Positions 1 to 6,019 are shown, counted from the first letter of the stretch. The stretch: DNA of 6,028 nt from Candidatus Bathyarchaeota archaeon (GCA_020350305.1 CP070709.1:251744-257771), one strand, 5' to 3'. Notes: generated from the sequence alone by a model not told the origin. Numbers and translations: made by a program.

Positions 1-608
1 GGAAACATCTTCGCCACCTCCCAAAGCGTAAGAGGATTCATATTTCTTAAATCCAAAGCTGGCCCTCCACCTCCACCGAGAACACCGAAATGTATGATCA
101 CAGGAATCCTCATCTTCTCTGCCGTCTCCCAGACAGGGTAAATGGACTTGTCGTCTATGGGTCTCGTCTGCGAGGAAGCTATCACCTTGTACCCCTTCAG
201 TCCAAGTTCCTCAACCGCTCGTTCAAGCTCGGAGGGCGCGTCTTCGGAAAATAGGCTGTGGTGAGCGAAACCAGAAAACTTGTCCGGATACAATCTCACT
301 ATCTTTGCAATGTTATCGTTTCCGCCTCCAGTCACAAAATTTACCCTCTCCACACCCTTATTTTTGATATCTGCAACCCACCTGGCTGCCTGCTCCTCAT
401 CCGTGTGCGTCTCTGATTCAGGGGGCGCAAAGCCCCAAAGCTTTCTCATCTCTTCTCTATCATGCGCCGACTGCTCTATAAACAACTGGGCATTCTCATC
501 TCCATACTTCTCAGCCAATTGTCGCTTCCATGAGGCCACCCACTTCGTCCAATTCGCAGTTGGAAAATGGGCATGAAAGTCGATTACCTTCAATCGGTCA
601 GAGGTCAT
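1..608 (-). CDS. Amidohydrolase family protein (amidohydrolase-2 / COG2159 type), N-terminal part, truncated by the window edge
   Basis: Reading the minus strand from ATG at 608 gives 202 open codons that run off the left edge of the window, so the C-terminal part is missing. The start is preceded by an AAGGA-like site five bases upstream. The protein begins with a beta strand ending in D10-F-H12-A-H14-F, the HxH metal-binding motif of the amidohydrolase TIM barrel. Near residues 138-142 it has the LKGYK element, and at 167-174 RIPVIIHFG-type sequence with H173, the usual third metal ligand after strand four or five. This order matches the amidohydrolase-2 family (aminocarboxymuconate-semialdehyde decarboxylase and related hydrolases and decarboxylases), normally about 280-340 residues, so roughly a third is missing. 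Substrate cannot be told from what is visible. The family is seen directly; whether it hydrolyses or decarboxylates is open. No signal peptide is present, so it should be cytoplasmic. It is separated from the upstream radical SAM gene by 285 bases and is probably transcribed on its own. Confidence 0.85.
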   Translation of the reverse strand, partial: MTSDRLKVIDFHAHFPTANWTKWVASWKRQLAEKYGDENAQLFIEQSAHDREEMRKLWGFAPPESETHTDEEQAARWVADIKNKGVERVNFVTGGGNDNIAKIVRLYPDKFSGFAHHSLFSEDAPSELERAVEELGLKGYKVIASSQTRPIDDKSIYPVWETAEKMRIPVIIHFGVLGGGGGPALDLRNMNPLTLWEVAKMF

Positions 609-668
609 AGAATTCCTTCTTTCTTTTGGTACTAACACCTTTGGATCGATATTTTAATCTTCTTTCAA
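609..668 (-). promoter_or_regulatory. Possible promoter and ribosome binding site of the amidohydrolase gene
   Basis: On the minus strand the A/T-rich stretch ATTAAAATAT (about 649-658) lies 41-50 bases before the ATG at 608 and is preceded by the purine-rich GAAAGAAG (about 659-666), which looks like an archaeal BRE plus TATA box. With the usual distance of about 25 bases, transcription would begin near 628, leaving a leader of about 20 bases that carries GAAGGA close to the start. This is pattern matching only; A/T-rich matches of this kind are frequent by chance. Confidence 0.35.
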
Positions 669-893
669 GCCTACTTGTTGTTAAGATTTCCTTGAGATTA
701 GGCCAAAGACTGTTGCTGTGGTGCTTTCGATGCATTATCTGCACTTTGTTTCTCACATGCATGCATCTACGGAAATTTGCGAACCCAAGTGAAAAAGCTA
801 AGGCACTTCTCAAAGTAGACTTCGGATTCGTGGAGAAAATGAGCGGTGAATAACTCTATAGAAAAGTACTAAGCGATTAAAATGTTTGGTGTT

Positions 894-2012
894 CTACGGA
901 CTCAACAATTGAATGTTTCCTATTCTAACGTTTCTCAGATATTCTTCAGCAGCATCATAGCATTTGCCAGCCAGCTCTCGGCTTGTTTTGGATAAGTCCG
1001 TCATTACGTATTGTGGATAAAAGGCCAAGAGCGTGTAAGGGACTCTCGAATCTACTTCTGCGATGAAGCTTGCCAAATTGCGAATTTCCTCGGCGTCCAC
1101 ATAGCCTGGAATAAGAAGGGTGCTAGCGGTCAAGATGGGCAGGTTTGGGCGTTTCTTGAAGAATTTCTTGCCGATCATCTTGAAACTCCTGAGGGTAGGA
1201 ACATTTGAAACTCCGCTAAGGGCTTTGTTCAGGTTTTCATCCCATGTCTTTAGGTCGAACTTGATGACTCCTCCACTGATGAAAGATAGCTCAGCCGCCC
1301 TCAGTGCGAACTCTTTTTTCCAATGTCCATTTGTTTCCCAGCAGACTCTGAAAATACGCTTTTCCTCCCTAGCCCTTTCTAATACTATTTCACTTGTCTT
1401 CAAGGCATGAGGCATCTGAACCGACGGATCTCCACCAAAAAAACATATACATGAGACGTGAGCGTCTGCTTTAGCGGCCAAACTCTTCGCACTCATCACC
1501 GGCTCAAGCTTTGCGGCTAGGTTTCTGTAGTGCCAGTTTTGGCAGTAGAGGCAGTCGATGCTGCATGCTCCGTAGAACACGGCTAGGTTTGAGTAACCTT
1601 TCTCTGCGCTACGTCTGTGGGCGTATTTGGGGTAGCCTGCGCCCGTGCATCCTGGACAGAACCACCATGCGACGCAGTTTGTCGGCAACGGGTCATAATA
1701 CCATTGAAGAATACCTTTTTCTGGGGTCCCTCCCCTTCGAGCGAGTCGACCATTCACGTTGAAGACTAGGCCGCAGAAGCCCTTCTCGCCGATGCCTATC
1801 TTACAGTTGTTGGCGCACATGCCACATGAGATTCCGGCCGGATTTTTTGGCGGTTTTGGTGGAAGCCCAAACGTTTCTCGATTTTCTACGTGTACTTTGT
1901 CGGCTATTTTGAGCGCTTGCTCTGGGTTCTCTCGGATGCACCTTAAACAAACTCCGAGACGGCTAGAGATTAGATTCGACTGTTTACCGCAGACTTGGCA
2001 TCGACCCAACAA
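894..2012 (-). CDS. Radical SAM protein, PflA / AmmeMemoRadiSam-like, with additional cysteine clusters
   Basis: This 372-residue protein carries the radical SAM signature C150-SID-C154-LY-C157-QNW (CxxxCxxC), which binds the 4Fe-4S cluster that cleaves S-adenosylmethionine. F192-GGDP-S (192-197) fits the glycine-rich SAM-contact motif, and ETNG (226-229) and KFDLK (251-255) are later barrel-strand motifs typical of pyruvate formate-lyase activating enzyme relatives (COG1180/COG1313). Before the barrel there are three more cysteine groups: C5/C8 with C22/C25, a zinc-ribbon pattern; C63, C66, C70 and C80, like the N-terminal CxxCxxxC..C of AmmeMemoRadiSam and PflX proteins; and C113, C119, C122. 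It is therefore probably a cytoplasmic iron-sulfur and zinc enzyme of unknown substrate. The start is TTG at 2012, with GAGG four bases upstream; TTG at 2009 fits the spacing slightly better and changes one residue only. The family assignment is firm, the reaction is not known. No obvious partner (for example a glycyl radical enzyme or AMMECR1/MEMO protein) is in the window. Confidence 0.9.
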   Translation of the reverse strand: MLGRCQVCGKQSNLISSRLGVCLRCIRENPEQALKIADKVHVENRETFGLPPKPPKNPAGISCGMCANNCKIGIGEKGFCGLVFNVNGRLARRGGTPEKGILQWYYDPLPTNCVAWWFCPGCTGAGYPKYAHRRSAEKGYSNLAVFYGACSIDCLYCQNWHYRNLAAKLEPVMSAKSLAAKADAHVSCICFFGGDPSVQMPHALKTSEIVLERAREEKRIFRVCWETNGHWKKEFALRAAELSFISGGVIKFDLKTWDENLNKALSGVSNVPTLRSFKMIGKKFFKKRPNLPILTASTLLIPGYVDAEEIRNLASFIAEVDSRVPYTLLAFYPQYVMTDLSKTSRELAGKCYDAAEEYLRNVRIGNIQLLSP

Positions 2013-2052
2013 GGTGCCTCATGAAAATTTAGGCGCAAACCCTATTTTAGGT
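2013..2052 (-). promoter_or_regulatory. Possible promoter of the radical SAM gene
   Basis: On the minus strand CTAAAATA (about 2042-2049) lies roughly 30-37 bases upstream of the TTG start at 2012. If it acts as a TATA box, transcription would start only a few bases before the gene, with GAGGCACC (2013-2020) in the short leader as a partial ribosome binding site. The 146-base gap after the acetyltransferase gene makes an independent promoter reasonable, but the element itself is only a weak match. Confidence 0.3.
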
Positions 2053-2128
2053 TGTCACTTCGTAAGTTCACGTCGCGACAAGCCGATTTAACAGAGCATT
2101 CAATTTCGGCGGTGTCAAGTTTTCAGTA

Positions 2129-2143
2129 CTTCAATGATTGAAG
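2129..2143. repeat. Perfect 15-base palindrome between the acetyltransferase and radical SAM genes
   Basis: CTTCAAT-G-ATTGAAG is a perfect inverted repeat with 7-base arms around a single central base. It sits just after the acetyltransferase stop and about 120 bases before the radical SAM start on the minus strand. As RNA it could form only a short stem (five pairs, five-base loop), and it is not followed by a T run on the minus strand, so it is a poor terminator. A dimeric repressor site is possible, though far from the radical SAM start. Chance is also possible. Confidence 0.5.
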
Positions 2144-2158
2144 ATTTTCTCTCCTATA

Positions 2159-2653
2159 TCAGCTACTAGGCTCAAACGGAAGCTTCCTAACCATCACACC
2201 GGCAGCTTCACCGTCAGCATAATAACCGCGAATTGTTCGCTTTACCATAAACCCCATCTTCTTGTAGAGACCCACACCCGCGGTGTTGCTCGTTCGAACC
2301 TCCAAAACACACTCCTTTGCATCATACTCAACCATAGCCTTCATCGCCTCCTTCATCAACGCAAATCCAACACCGCGGCGTCGACAGTTTGGTAGAACAG
2401 CGATGGAAATAACATGCCCCCTCTTGGCAATCCCAAGCAAGCCGCCGCCGGGGAAAGGCGTTTCAATTCGACACATCACGTAACCCACCATTTCTCCATC
2501 CTCTTCTGCAACAATGAAGGTCTTCGGAAAACGTTTATACAAATCCATAAAAAAGAAAGGCGAATAATTCTCAGGAAGACATAACTTGTTTATACGTATC
2601 ACACGCTCTAAATCAGCAGGCTTAAACAGCCTCAAAGTGAACATCGTCTGCAT
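2159..2653 (-). CDS. GNAT-family N-terminal protein acetyltransferase, archaeal Ard1/RimI type
   Basis: The 164-residue product is a single GNAT domain. After the first strand comes the INKLCLPENY segment (21-30), whose LPENY is characteristic of archaeal and eukaryotic Ard1/Naa10-type enzymes and forms part of the peptide-binding loop. Motif A spans about 80-100, with the acetyl-CoA pyrophosphate loop R91-RR-G94-V-G96. Motif B spans about 114-135 (LEVRTSN then GLYKKMGF), with N123 and Y130, the residues usually involved in catalysis. By family knowledge such proteins acetylate the N-termini of newly made proteins using acetyl-CoA, in the cytoplasm. Length is normal for the family. The ATG at 2653 follows the upstream larA-like stop by 19 bases, so the two genes are probably co-transcribed. 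A second in-frame ATG at 2644 (residue 4) is an alternative start; neither has a strong ribosome binding site. A small-molecule substrate cannot be excluded, but the LPENY element argues for a protein substrate. Confidence 0.88.
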   Translation of the reverse strand: MQTMFTLRLFKPADLERVIRINKLCLPENYSPFFFMDLYKRFPKTFIVAEEDGEMVGYVMCRIETPFPGGGLLGIAKRGHVISIAVLPNCRRRGVGFALMKEAMKAMVEYDAKECVLEVRTSNTAGVGLYKKMGFMVKRTIRGYYADGEAAGVMVRKLPFEPSS

Positions 2654-2672
2654 AGTAAGCCCGCCCTTAACA

Positions 2673-3941
2673 TTACTCTGCTTTTTTTACCACTGGGAAC
2701 GTGAGGTTGCCAAAAGGCATGGTCCAGACCTTGGCGTTTTTGCCTGCAATGTCAAAAGCATCACGTAACGCATCGTTCACAACCCTCGCGGTTTTCAACT
2801 TGAACAGGTTCACGGCATAATAATCAGGCATGACTGAAACAAAGACAATCTTAACCTTCTGCAAAGCCTTCAACAAGTAATAGGCCTTATGTCCACCCAT
2901 GCGAAAACGCTTCTTGATCTCCTTCTCCATCGCCTTCAAATCTTTTAATCTTGTCATCCACTCGTGAAAAACGTCATGACCATGACCTTCCGGACATTCC
3001 GCCACCAAAACGATGACTCCACCTCTTTTCACTGCTTCGAGGGCGTTATCAACGCCTTTATAGGCTTGATATAGATTAATGTCAAGCGGATGCCCGCCAG
3101 GGCTTACAACAACGATATCCGCCCTTCTGTCAATAGGTACCTTATACATTTCATCCACAAGTTTCACACCTTCGTAAAAAGCTAGCTCCAAATCTCCTGC
3201 AAACGCCTGAACCAGTTCCAGCTTGCTGTTTGTGACAATATTCAAGATGAAGTCCACCTTAGCGAGTTTCGCTGCTTCTACCATATCCTCATGCACCGGA
3301 TTGCCCTCTAACACGCCTGTTCTGGATTTTGGATGCAAAAGCATGGCATGATTGTGCTGGATAGTTTCTGCACCTGACACAGCGGGTAAAACGCTTTTCC
3401 TTCCGCCACCATACCCCGCATAATAATGTAAGTCAACGTCTCCCGCCAAAATTTTAACATTAGCGTCGGCAAAAACCTTGTTTACGTAAACCTTAGTTCC
3501 AAAAGATGTTTTGCCCAAAAAAACCTGATCCTTAGCGTTACAGTCATGATTTACTGCTCTCACCCTTTTCAGAGTCTCTTCGCCCACAAGTTTTTTCATC
3601 TCATCAGGCGTAACAGCACGATGTGTGCCACAACCAAAAATGATCGTAATGTCTTCATCTTTCACTCCAGCCTTGTTAAGTTCATCTAACAACGGAGGGA
3701 CCATCAAGTGAGTCGGAGTTACTCGTGTTGCGTCGTCAACTACTATGGCTACTTTGTCGCCAGGCTTTGCAATTTCGTTCAATTGCTTAGTGCCAATGGG
3801 TTCTCTTAAGGCTCTTTCAACCTCAACTCGGGGATCTGGCACGCCACTCTTTTCTTTTGGTTCTATGGTGCCCAAGAAGTTTCTGGTAGGTATTCTTGCG
3901 CAGATCTCGGTTTTCCCGTAAGGAAGCCATACGTCAACCAT
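2673..3941 (-). CDS. larA: LarA-type nickel-pincer racemase homologue (lactate racemase family, DUF2088)
   Basis: The 422-residue protein is full length for the LarA family, whose founding member interconverts D- and L-lactate by hydride transfer through a nickel pincer nucleotide. The diagnostic residues keep the spacing known for Lactobacillus plantarum LarA: GTHRAVT (105-111) with H107 (equivalent of H108); DLHYYAGYGGGRK (170-182) with H172 (H174) and K182, the lysine that covalently holds the cofactor (K184); and H198, the nickel ligand (H200). R73 and the QAYK segment with Q292 and K295 match substrate-contacting positions. So it is very likely a functional cofactor-binding enzyme. The family includes racemases and epimerases for other 2-hydroxy acids, and substrate cannot be read from sequence, so the symbol means family only. 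The cofactor-building genes larB, larC and larE are not in the window. The ATG at 3941 has GAAGGGA about five bases upstream. The gene leads a probable two-gene transcript with the acetyltransferase. Confidence 0.92.
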   Translation of the reverse strand: MVDVWLPYGKTEICARIPTRNFLGTIEPKEKSGVPDPRVEVERALREPIGTKQLNEIAKPGDKVAIVVDDATRVTPTHLMVPPLLDELNKAGVKDEDITIIFGCGTHRAVTPDEMKKLVGEETLKRVRAVNHDCNAKDQVFLGKTSFGTKVYVNKVFADANVKILAGDVDLHYYAGYGGGRKSVLPAVSGAETIQHNHAMLLHPKSRTGVLEGNPVHEDMVEAAKLAKVDFILNIVTNSKLELVQAFAGDLELAFYEGVKLVDEMYKVPIDRRADIVVVSPGGHPLDINLYQAYKGVDNALEAVKRGGVIVLVAECPEGHGHDVFHEWMTRLKDLKAMEKEIKKRFRMGGHKAYYLLKALQKVKIVFVSVMPDYYAVNLFKLKTARVVNDALRDAFDIAGKNAKVWTMPFGNLTFPVVKKAE

Positions 3942-3996
3942 GAAATCCCTTCGATTGATTACAAGACTTTTGTGAGATGCATTTAAACATAGCGGA
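3942..3996 (-). promoter_or_regulatory. Possible promoter of the larA-acetyltransferase pair
   Basis: On the minus strand GTTTAAAT (3981-3988) lies about 43 bases before the larA-like ATG at 3941. Used as a TATA box it would give a start of transcription near 3959 and a leader of about 18 bases containing GAAGGGA next to the start codon, a normal archaeal arrangement. The core TTTAAA is symmetric, so the same element could also be read towards the plus strand, about 35 bases before the ATG at 4020. Confidence 0.4.
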
Positions 3997-4019
3997 CAAA
4001 CAGCGCAAGTTCCATCTAT

Positions 4020-4512
4020 ATGAAATTTGCCCCAGACGACTTTTGCAGTTTATGATCTTGGAGGGGGGACTGAACAGATTGAAATAGAAAGTGACAAAAC
4101 CCACAAAGCATTCATTAAGTTCATCCCTGATATCTGGTGATGCGCGTACATTGCAAATGGAGAACCGATTCGCTATGCCCAAGCTGAAGTTGAGGGTGGA
4201 ATCCAGTCTACGTGGCTATCTAACTGGAGAACTGATAGATCAAGGATTCAAACAAAGCATTCAAGCAATACTGAGTGAATTTAAGGGAAAGAATTTGCTT
4301 CACCAAAACATAGGGCAATTAACTTGGAGAATGGAACATGAGAACCCAAGCGATAAGAGCAAGTTTCGGAAGATTTGGATTCTACTGGATCAAGTCAATC
4401 CAAAAATCCGAGAGGATCTAAACCATCGAATGAGAAAGGGGCCGAATCGGAGAAAGACTTGAGCAAGACACGCAAAAAAGAGGTTTTGCAGGGGATATCA
4501 CCATTTAGGTGA
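4020..4512 (+). pseudogene. Probable decayed protein gene of unknown family, broken by frameshifts and an in-frame stop
   Basis: No single frame is intact, but coding-like purine-N-pyrimidine sequence moves between frames. ATG at 4020 opens MKFAPDDF; dropping one T from the T4 run at 4041-4044 joins it to the frame starting at 4045, which continues AVYDLGGGTEQIEIE, meets TGA at 4138-4140, and goes on as CAYIANGEPIRYAQAEVEGG until about 4215. From there the second frame looks better (SLRGYLTGELIDQGF and onwards; that frame stays open from 4088 to its stop at 4460-4462), and from about 4357 the earlier frame is open again to TGA at 4510, encoding a charged, Ser/Lys/Glu-rich tail. YDLGGGT resembles the phosphate loop of Hsp70/actin-type ATPases, but the rest does not obviously follow that family, so I do not name it. 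An alternative is a genuine small protein starting at GTG 4091 or ATG 4175 and ending at 4462. Evidence is codon rhythm judged by eye; sequencing error is also possible. Confidence 0.33.
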
Positions 4513-4697
4513 GTTTGGTCAGAAAGTCTCAGAAAGCCTATTGATATGACCTCAAAAGTAATGAGATTTGTCATGTTCTCGTCTAAATCGCTGAGTATCT
4601 GAGTGAGTAGGAGCCAAGCCTCAAGAGAGATGAAAAGCTGACTAGATGTTTCAGTCAACAAGATTCTTATTAGGAAAGCAAGTTATACAAGTACTTT
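4513..4697. other. Non-coding stretch upstream of pyrE
   Basis: Together with the decayed gene this completes the gap of about 770 bases between the larA-like gene and pyrE. I see no convincing gene, RNA or repeat here. The segment from about 4661 to 4697 is A/T-rich (CTTATTA near 4666-4672, TTATAC near 4683-4688) and is the likely place for the pyrE promoter, though neither match is strong enough to fix a transcription start. Confidence 0.4.
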
Positions 4698-4703
4698 GAG
4701 GAG
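4698..4703 (+). promoter_or_regulatory. Ribosome binding site supporting the TTG start of pyrE
   Basis: GAGGAG ends seven bases before TTG at 4711, a normal Shine-Dalgarno spacing. It overlaps the farther upstream TTG at 4696, which therefore has no comparable site. ATG at 4738 has only AAGGA four bases away. This favours 4711, but the ATG cannot be ruled out. Confidence 0.45.
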
Positions 4704-4710
4704 ACCTAAT

Positions 4711-5340
4711 TTGTCGCTAGGAAAAGAAAAGGAAGCGATGAAGACTGAGCTTTGTCGAGTTCTGAACAAGATTGGCGCTTTAAAGTTTGGAACCTTCAAG
4801 CTTACAAGCGGAAGAGTCAGCCCTTACTACGTTGACCTCAGAATCGTTCCAAGTTTTCCAGATGCGTTTCAAAGAGTTTGTAACCTATACGTCGATTTAA
4901 TAGAAGGGGATGTTGGAACTGACAACTTCGACAGAATTGCAGGAATCCCAACTGCGGGTATTCCATTCGCATCTCTTCTTGCTTATCATCTTAAGAAACC
5001 TTTCCTCTACATTCGGCCGCAAATGCGACTGCATGGACGAAAGCGTCGAGTAGAAGGCATCATGATGCCCGGTGACCGCGTCTTGTTGATAGACGATCTC
5101 ATAACTACTGCACTCTCTATGAGAAAGGTTGTAGAAGCCGTCAGAGCGGAAGGAGGCTTGGTGACAGATGCGGCCGTCTTAATAGATCGTGAAGAAGGCG
5201 GAAAAGAAAGGCTGGCGACAGACAGCGTTAAGTTGCACTATTTGCTGAAAGCAAGTGAGGCTGCTGATAAACTCTACAAGATAGGTGTCATCACAGAGGA
5301 TCAATTGAAAACAATCTTGAAACAAGTGAAAAAGAAATAA
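4711..5340 (+). CDS. pyrE: Orotate phosphoribosyltransferase (UMP synthesis)
   Basis: The 209-residue product (from TTG 4711; 200 residues from ATG 4738) matches the stand-alone archaeal enzyme that joins orotate to PRPP to make OMP, the fifth step of pyrimidine synthesis. Visible elements in order: LTSGRVSPYYVDLR (31-44), the orotate-binding segment; AGIPTAGIP (78-85 region), the phosphate-contact loop; the flexible catalytic loop at 101-115 with R102, H108 and VEG; and the PRPP loop VLLIDD (124-129) followed by LITTALS. D128 and D129 are the expected acidic pair. Two details are unusual: the loop lysine that is catalytic in bacterial enzymes (K103 of the Salmonella/E. coli protein) is R106 here, with P103 in place of the neighbouring K100, and the PRPP-loop glycine is A134. 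Length and all other motifs are ordinary, so pyrE remains the best call. No helix-turn-helix is present, which argues against the PyrE-like regulator GfcR. It is convergent with the TBP gene and not in a visible pyrimidine operon. Confidence 0.9.
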   Translation: MSLGKEKEAMKTELCRVLNKIGALKFGTFKLTSGRVSPYYVDLRIVPSFPDAFQRVCNLYVDLIEGDVGTDNFDRIAGIPTAGIPFASLLAYHLKKPFLYIRPQMRLHGRKRRVEGIMMPGDRVLLIDDLITTALSMRKVVEAVRAEGGLVTDAAVLIDREEGGKERLATDSVKLHYLLKASEAADKLYKIGVITEDQLKTILKQVKKK

Positions 5341-5446
5341 CGCTTGGCCTCAGATCTCAGAAGTTTATTACCTTTCTCTTCGGCGCTCAAAATCACATTT
5401 TAAGTAATTGTACGAAAAAATATGGAAAAGGAGAATCTAACTATTT
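5341..5446. terminator. Convergent terminator region between pyrE and the TBP gene
   Basis: Reading out of the TBP gene on the minus strand, the sequence shows TTTT (about 5426-5429) and then TTTTTT (5415-5420), the oligo-T signal at which archaeal RNA polymerase commonly stops. Reading out of pyrE on the plus strand there is a pyrimidine-rich stretch with TTTCTCTTC (about 5373-5381) and a later TTTT (5398-5401), a weaker candidate. No strong hairpin is seen. Confidence 0.5.
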
Positions 5447-6007
5447 CTATTCGTAGTATATCAGTTCTTGATCTTCAAGTCTCTGATGGAGTTTGTCAAC
5501 TGCTTGATAAACGTCTTCTTCATGCTTGGCGCCTGTGCATACCAATTTTCCGCTTGCGAACAGAAGAATCACGACTTTAGGCTCAGCCATTCGGTAGATG
5601 AGACCGGGGAATTGTTCAGGCTCATACATGGTTTTCCCCAGTGAATAAGTTGCTTTTTCAAGGTCAATGTTTCCTCCTAGGCCTGCTGAGGCGACGATGT
5701 TCTGTATCTTCAGTTTCGGCTTGCCGATGATTATTATTCCGCTCTTCTTCAGTTCTTTGACGACTTTCATTACTGCCCTTCTCGCCTCTTTTTCCGATTT
5801 GGCTCCTGTGCACACCATCTTTCCGGAGTTGAAAATTAGAGTGGCTGTTTTCGGCTTTTTCAAACGAAAAACGAGTCCTGGGAACTGTTCTGGACGATAT
5901 TCGACTCCTGGATGACCTTTCACCACAGCGTTCAGGTCAACTCTTTGATCCAATGTTGCAGATGCAACCACGTTTTCGATGTTGATTGAAGCTTTGACCT
6001 TTGGCAC
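5447..6007 (-). CDS. tbp: TATA-binding protein, archaeal general transcription factor
   Basis: The 186-residue protein is the saddle-shaped factor that binds and bends promoter TATA boxes and recruits TFB and RNA polymerase. It consists of two direct structural repeats, about 6-90 and 99-181, each carrying EQFPGL, a xSGKxVCTGAK block and a closing helix. The four DNA-intercalating phenylalanines are present with exact family spacing of 17 residues: F42 and F59 in the first half, F133 and F150 in the second. Length is typical for archaea. The start is GTG at 6007: an in-frame stop lies only five codons upstream (6020-6022), and GAGGTG precedes the start by five bases. The C-terminus ends in a short acidic tail (EDQELIYYE), common in archaeal TBPs. 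It is transcribed alone here, convergent with pyrE; its upstream neighbour lies outside the window. Identification is secure. Confidence 0.98.
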   Translation of the reverse strand: MPKVKASINIENVVASATLDQRVDLNAVVKGHPGVEYRPEQFPGLVFRLKKPKTATLIFNSGKMVCTGAKSEKEARRAVMKVVKELKKSGIIIIGKPKLKIQNIVASAGLGGNIDLEKATYSLGKTMYEPEQFPGLIYRMAEPKVVILLFASGKLVCTGAKHEEDVYQAVDKLHQRLEDQELIYYE

Positions 6008-6012
6008 GTGAG

Positions 6013-6019
6013 CACCTCT
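6013..6019 (-). promoter_or_regulatory. Strong ribosome binding site of the TBP gene
   Basis: AGAGGTG on the minus strand, five bases before the GTG start codon, is a long match to the anti-Shine-Dalgarno end of 16S rRNA and supports the non-ATG start. It implies a leadered transcript, so the promoter must lie beyond the right edge of the window. Confidence 0.6.

Noticed and set aside
756..766. Repeated ATGCATGCAT run
   Set aside because: Short alternating self-complementary sequence with no second copy and no relation to a gene start; probably chance.
598..813. Minus-strand open frame of 71 codons overlapping the start of the amidohydrolase gene
   Set aside because: Overlaps a well-supported gene start out of frame, has no recognisable motif and an unnatural basic composition; it lies in a region with promoter features.
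626..853. Plus-strand open frame of 75 codons in the gap between amidohydrolase and radical SAM genes
   Set aside because: TTG start without ribosome binding site, irregular Cys/Leu-rich first half and no recognisable family. The last 30 codons look mildly coding-like, so a remnant is possible, but this is too weak to list.
2288..2300. GTTCGAACC resembling a tRNA T-loop
   Set aside because: It lies inside the conserved acetyltransferase coding sequence (the EVRTSN motif), and no acceptor or anticodon stems surround it.
4045..4140. YDLGGGT as proof of an Hsp70 or actin-type ATPase
   Set aside because: Only the short phosphate-loop-like motif matches; the following residues lack the expected pattern, so naming the family would be over-reading.
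4138..4140. In-frame TGA read as selenocysteine
   Set aside because: No selenocysteine insertion element was recognised, and additional frameshifts in the same region point to decay rather than recoding.
4136..4142. GGTGATGC resembling a C box of an archaeal C/D guide RNA
   Set aside because: It does not match the full C box and no suitably spaced D and internal boxes were found.
3934..4182. Minus-strand open frame of 82 codons upstream of and overlapping the larA-like start
   Set aside because: It runs through the larA promoter region, lacks motifs, and the opposite strand shows better coding character over the same bases.
4395..4661. Minus-strand open frame of 88 codons, Leu/Ser/Phe-rich
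   Set aside because: TTG start, no ribosome binding site, composition expected from the complement of a charged Ser/Lys/Glu-rich coding stretch on the plus strand.
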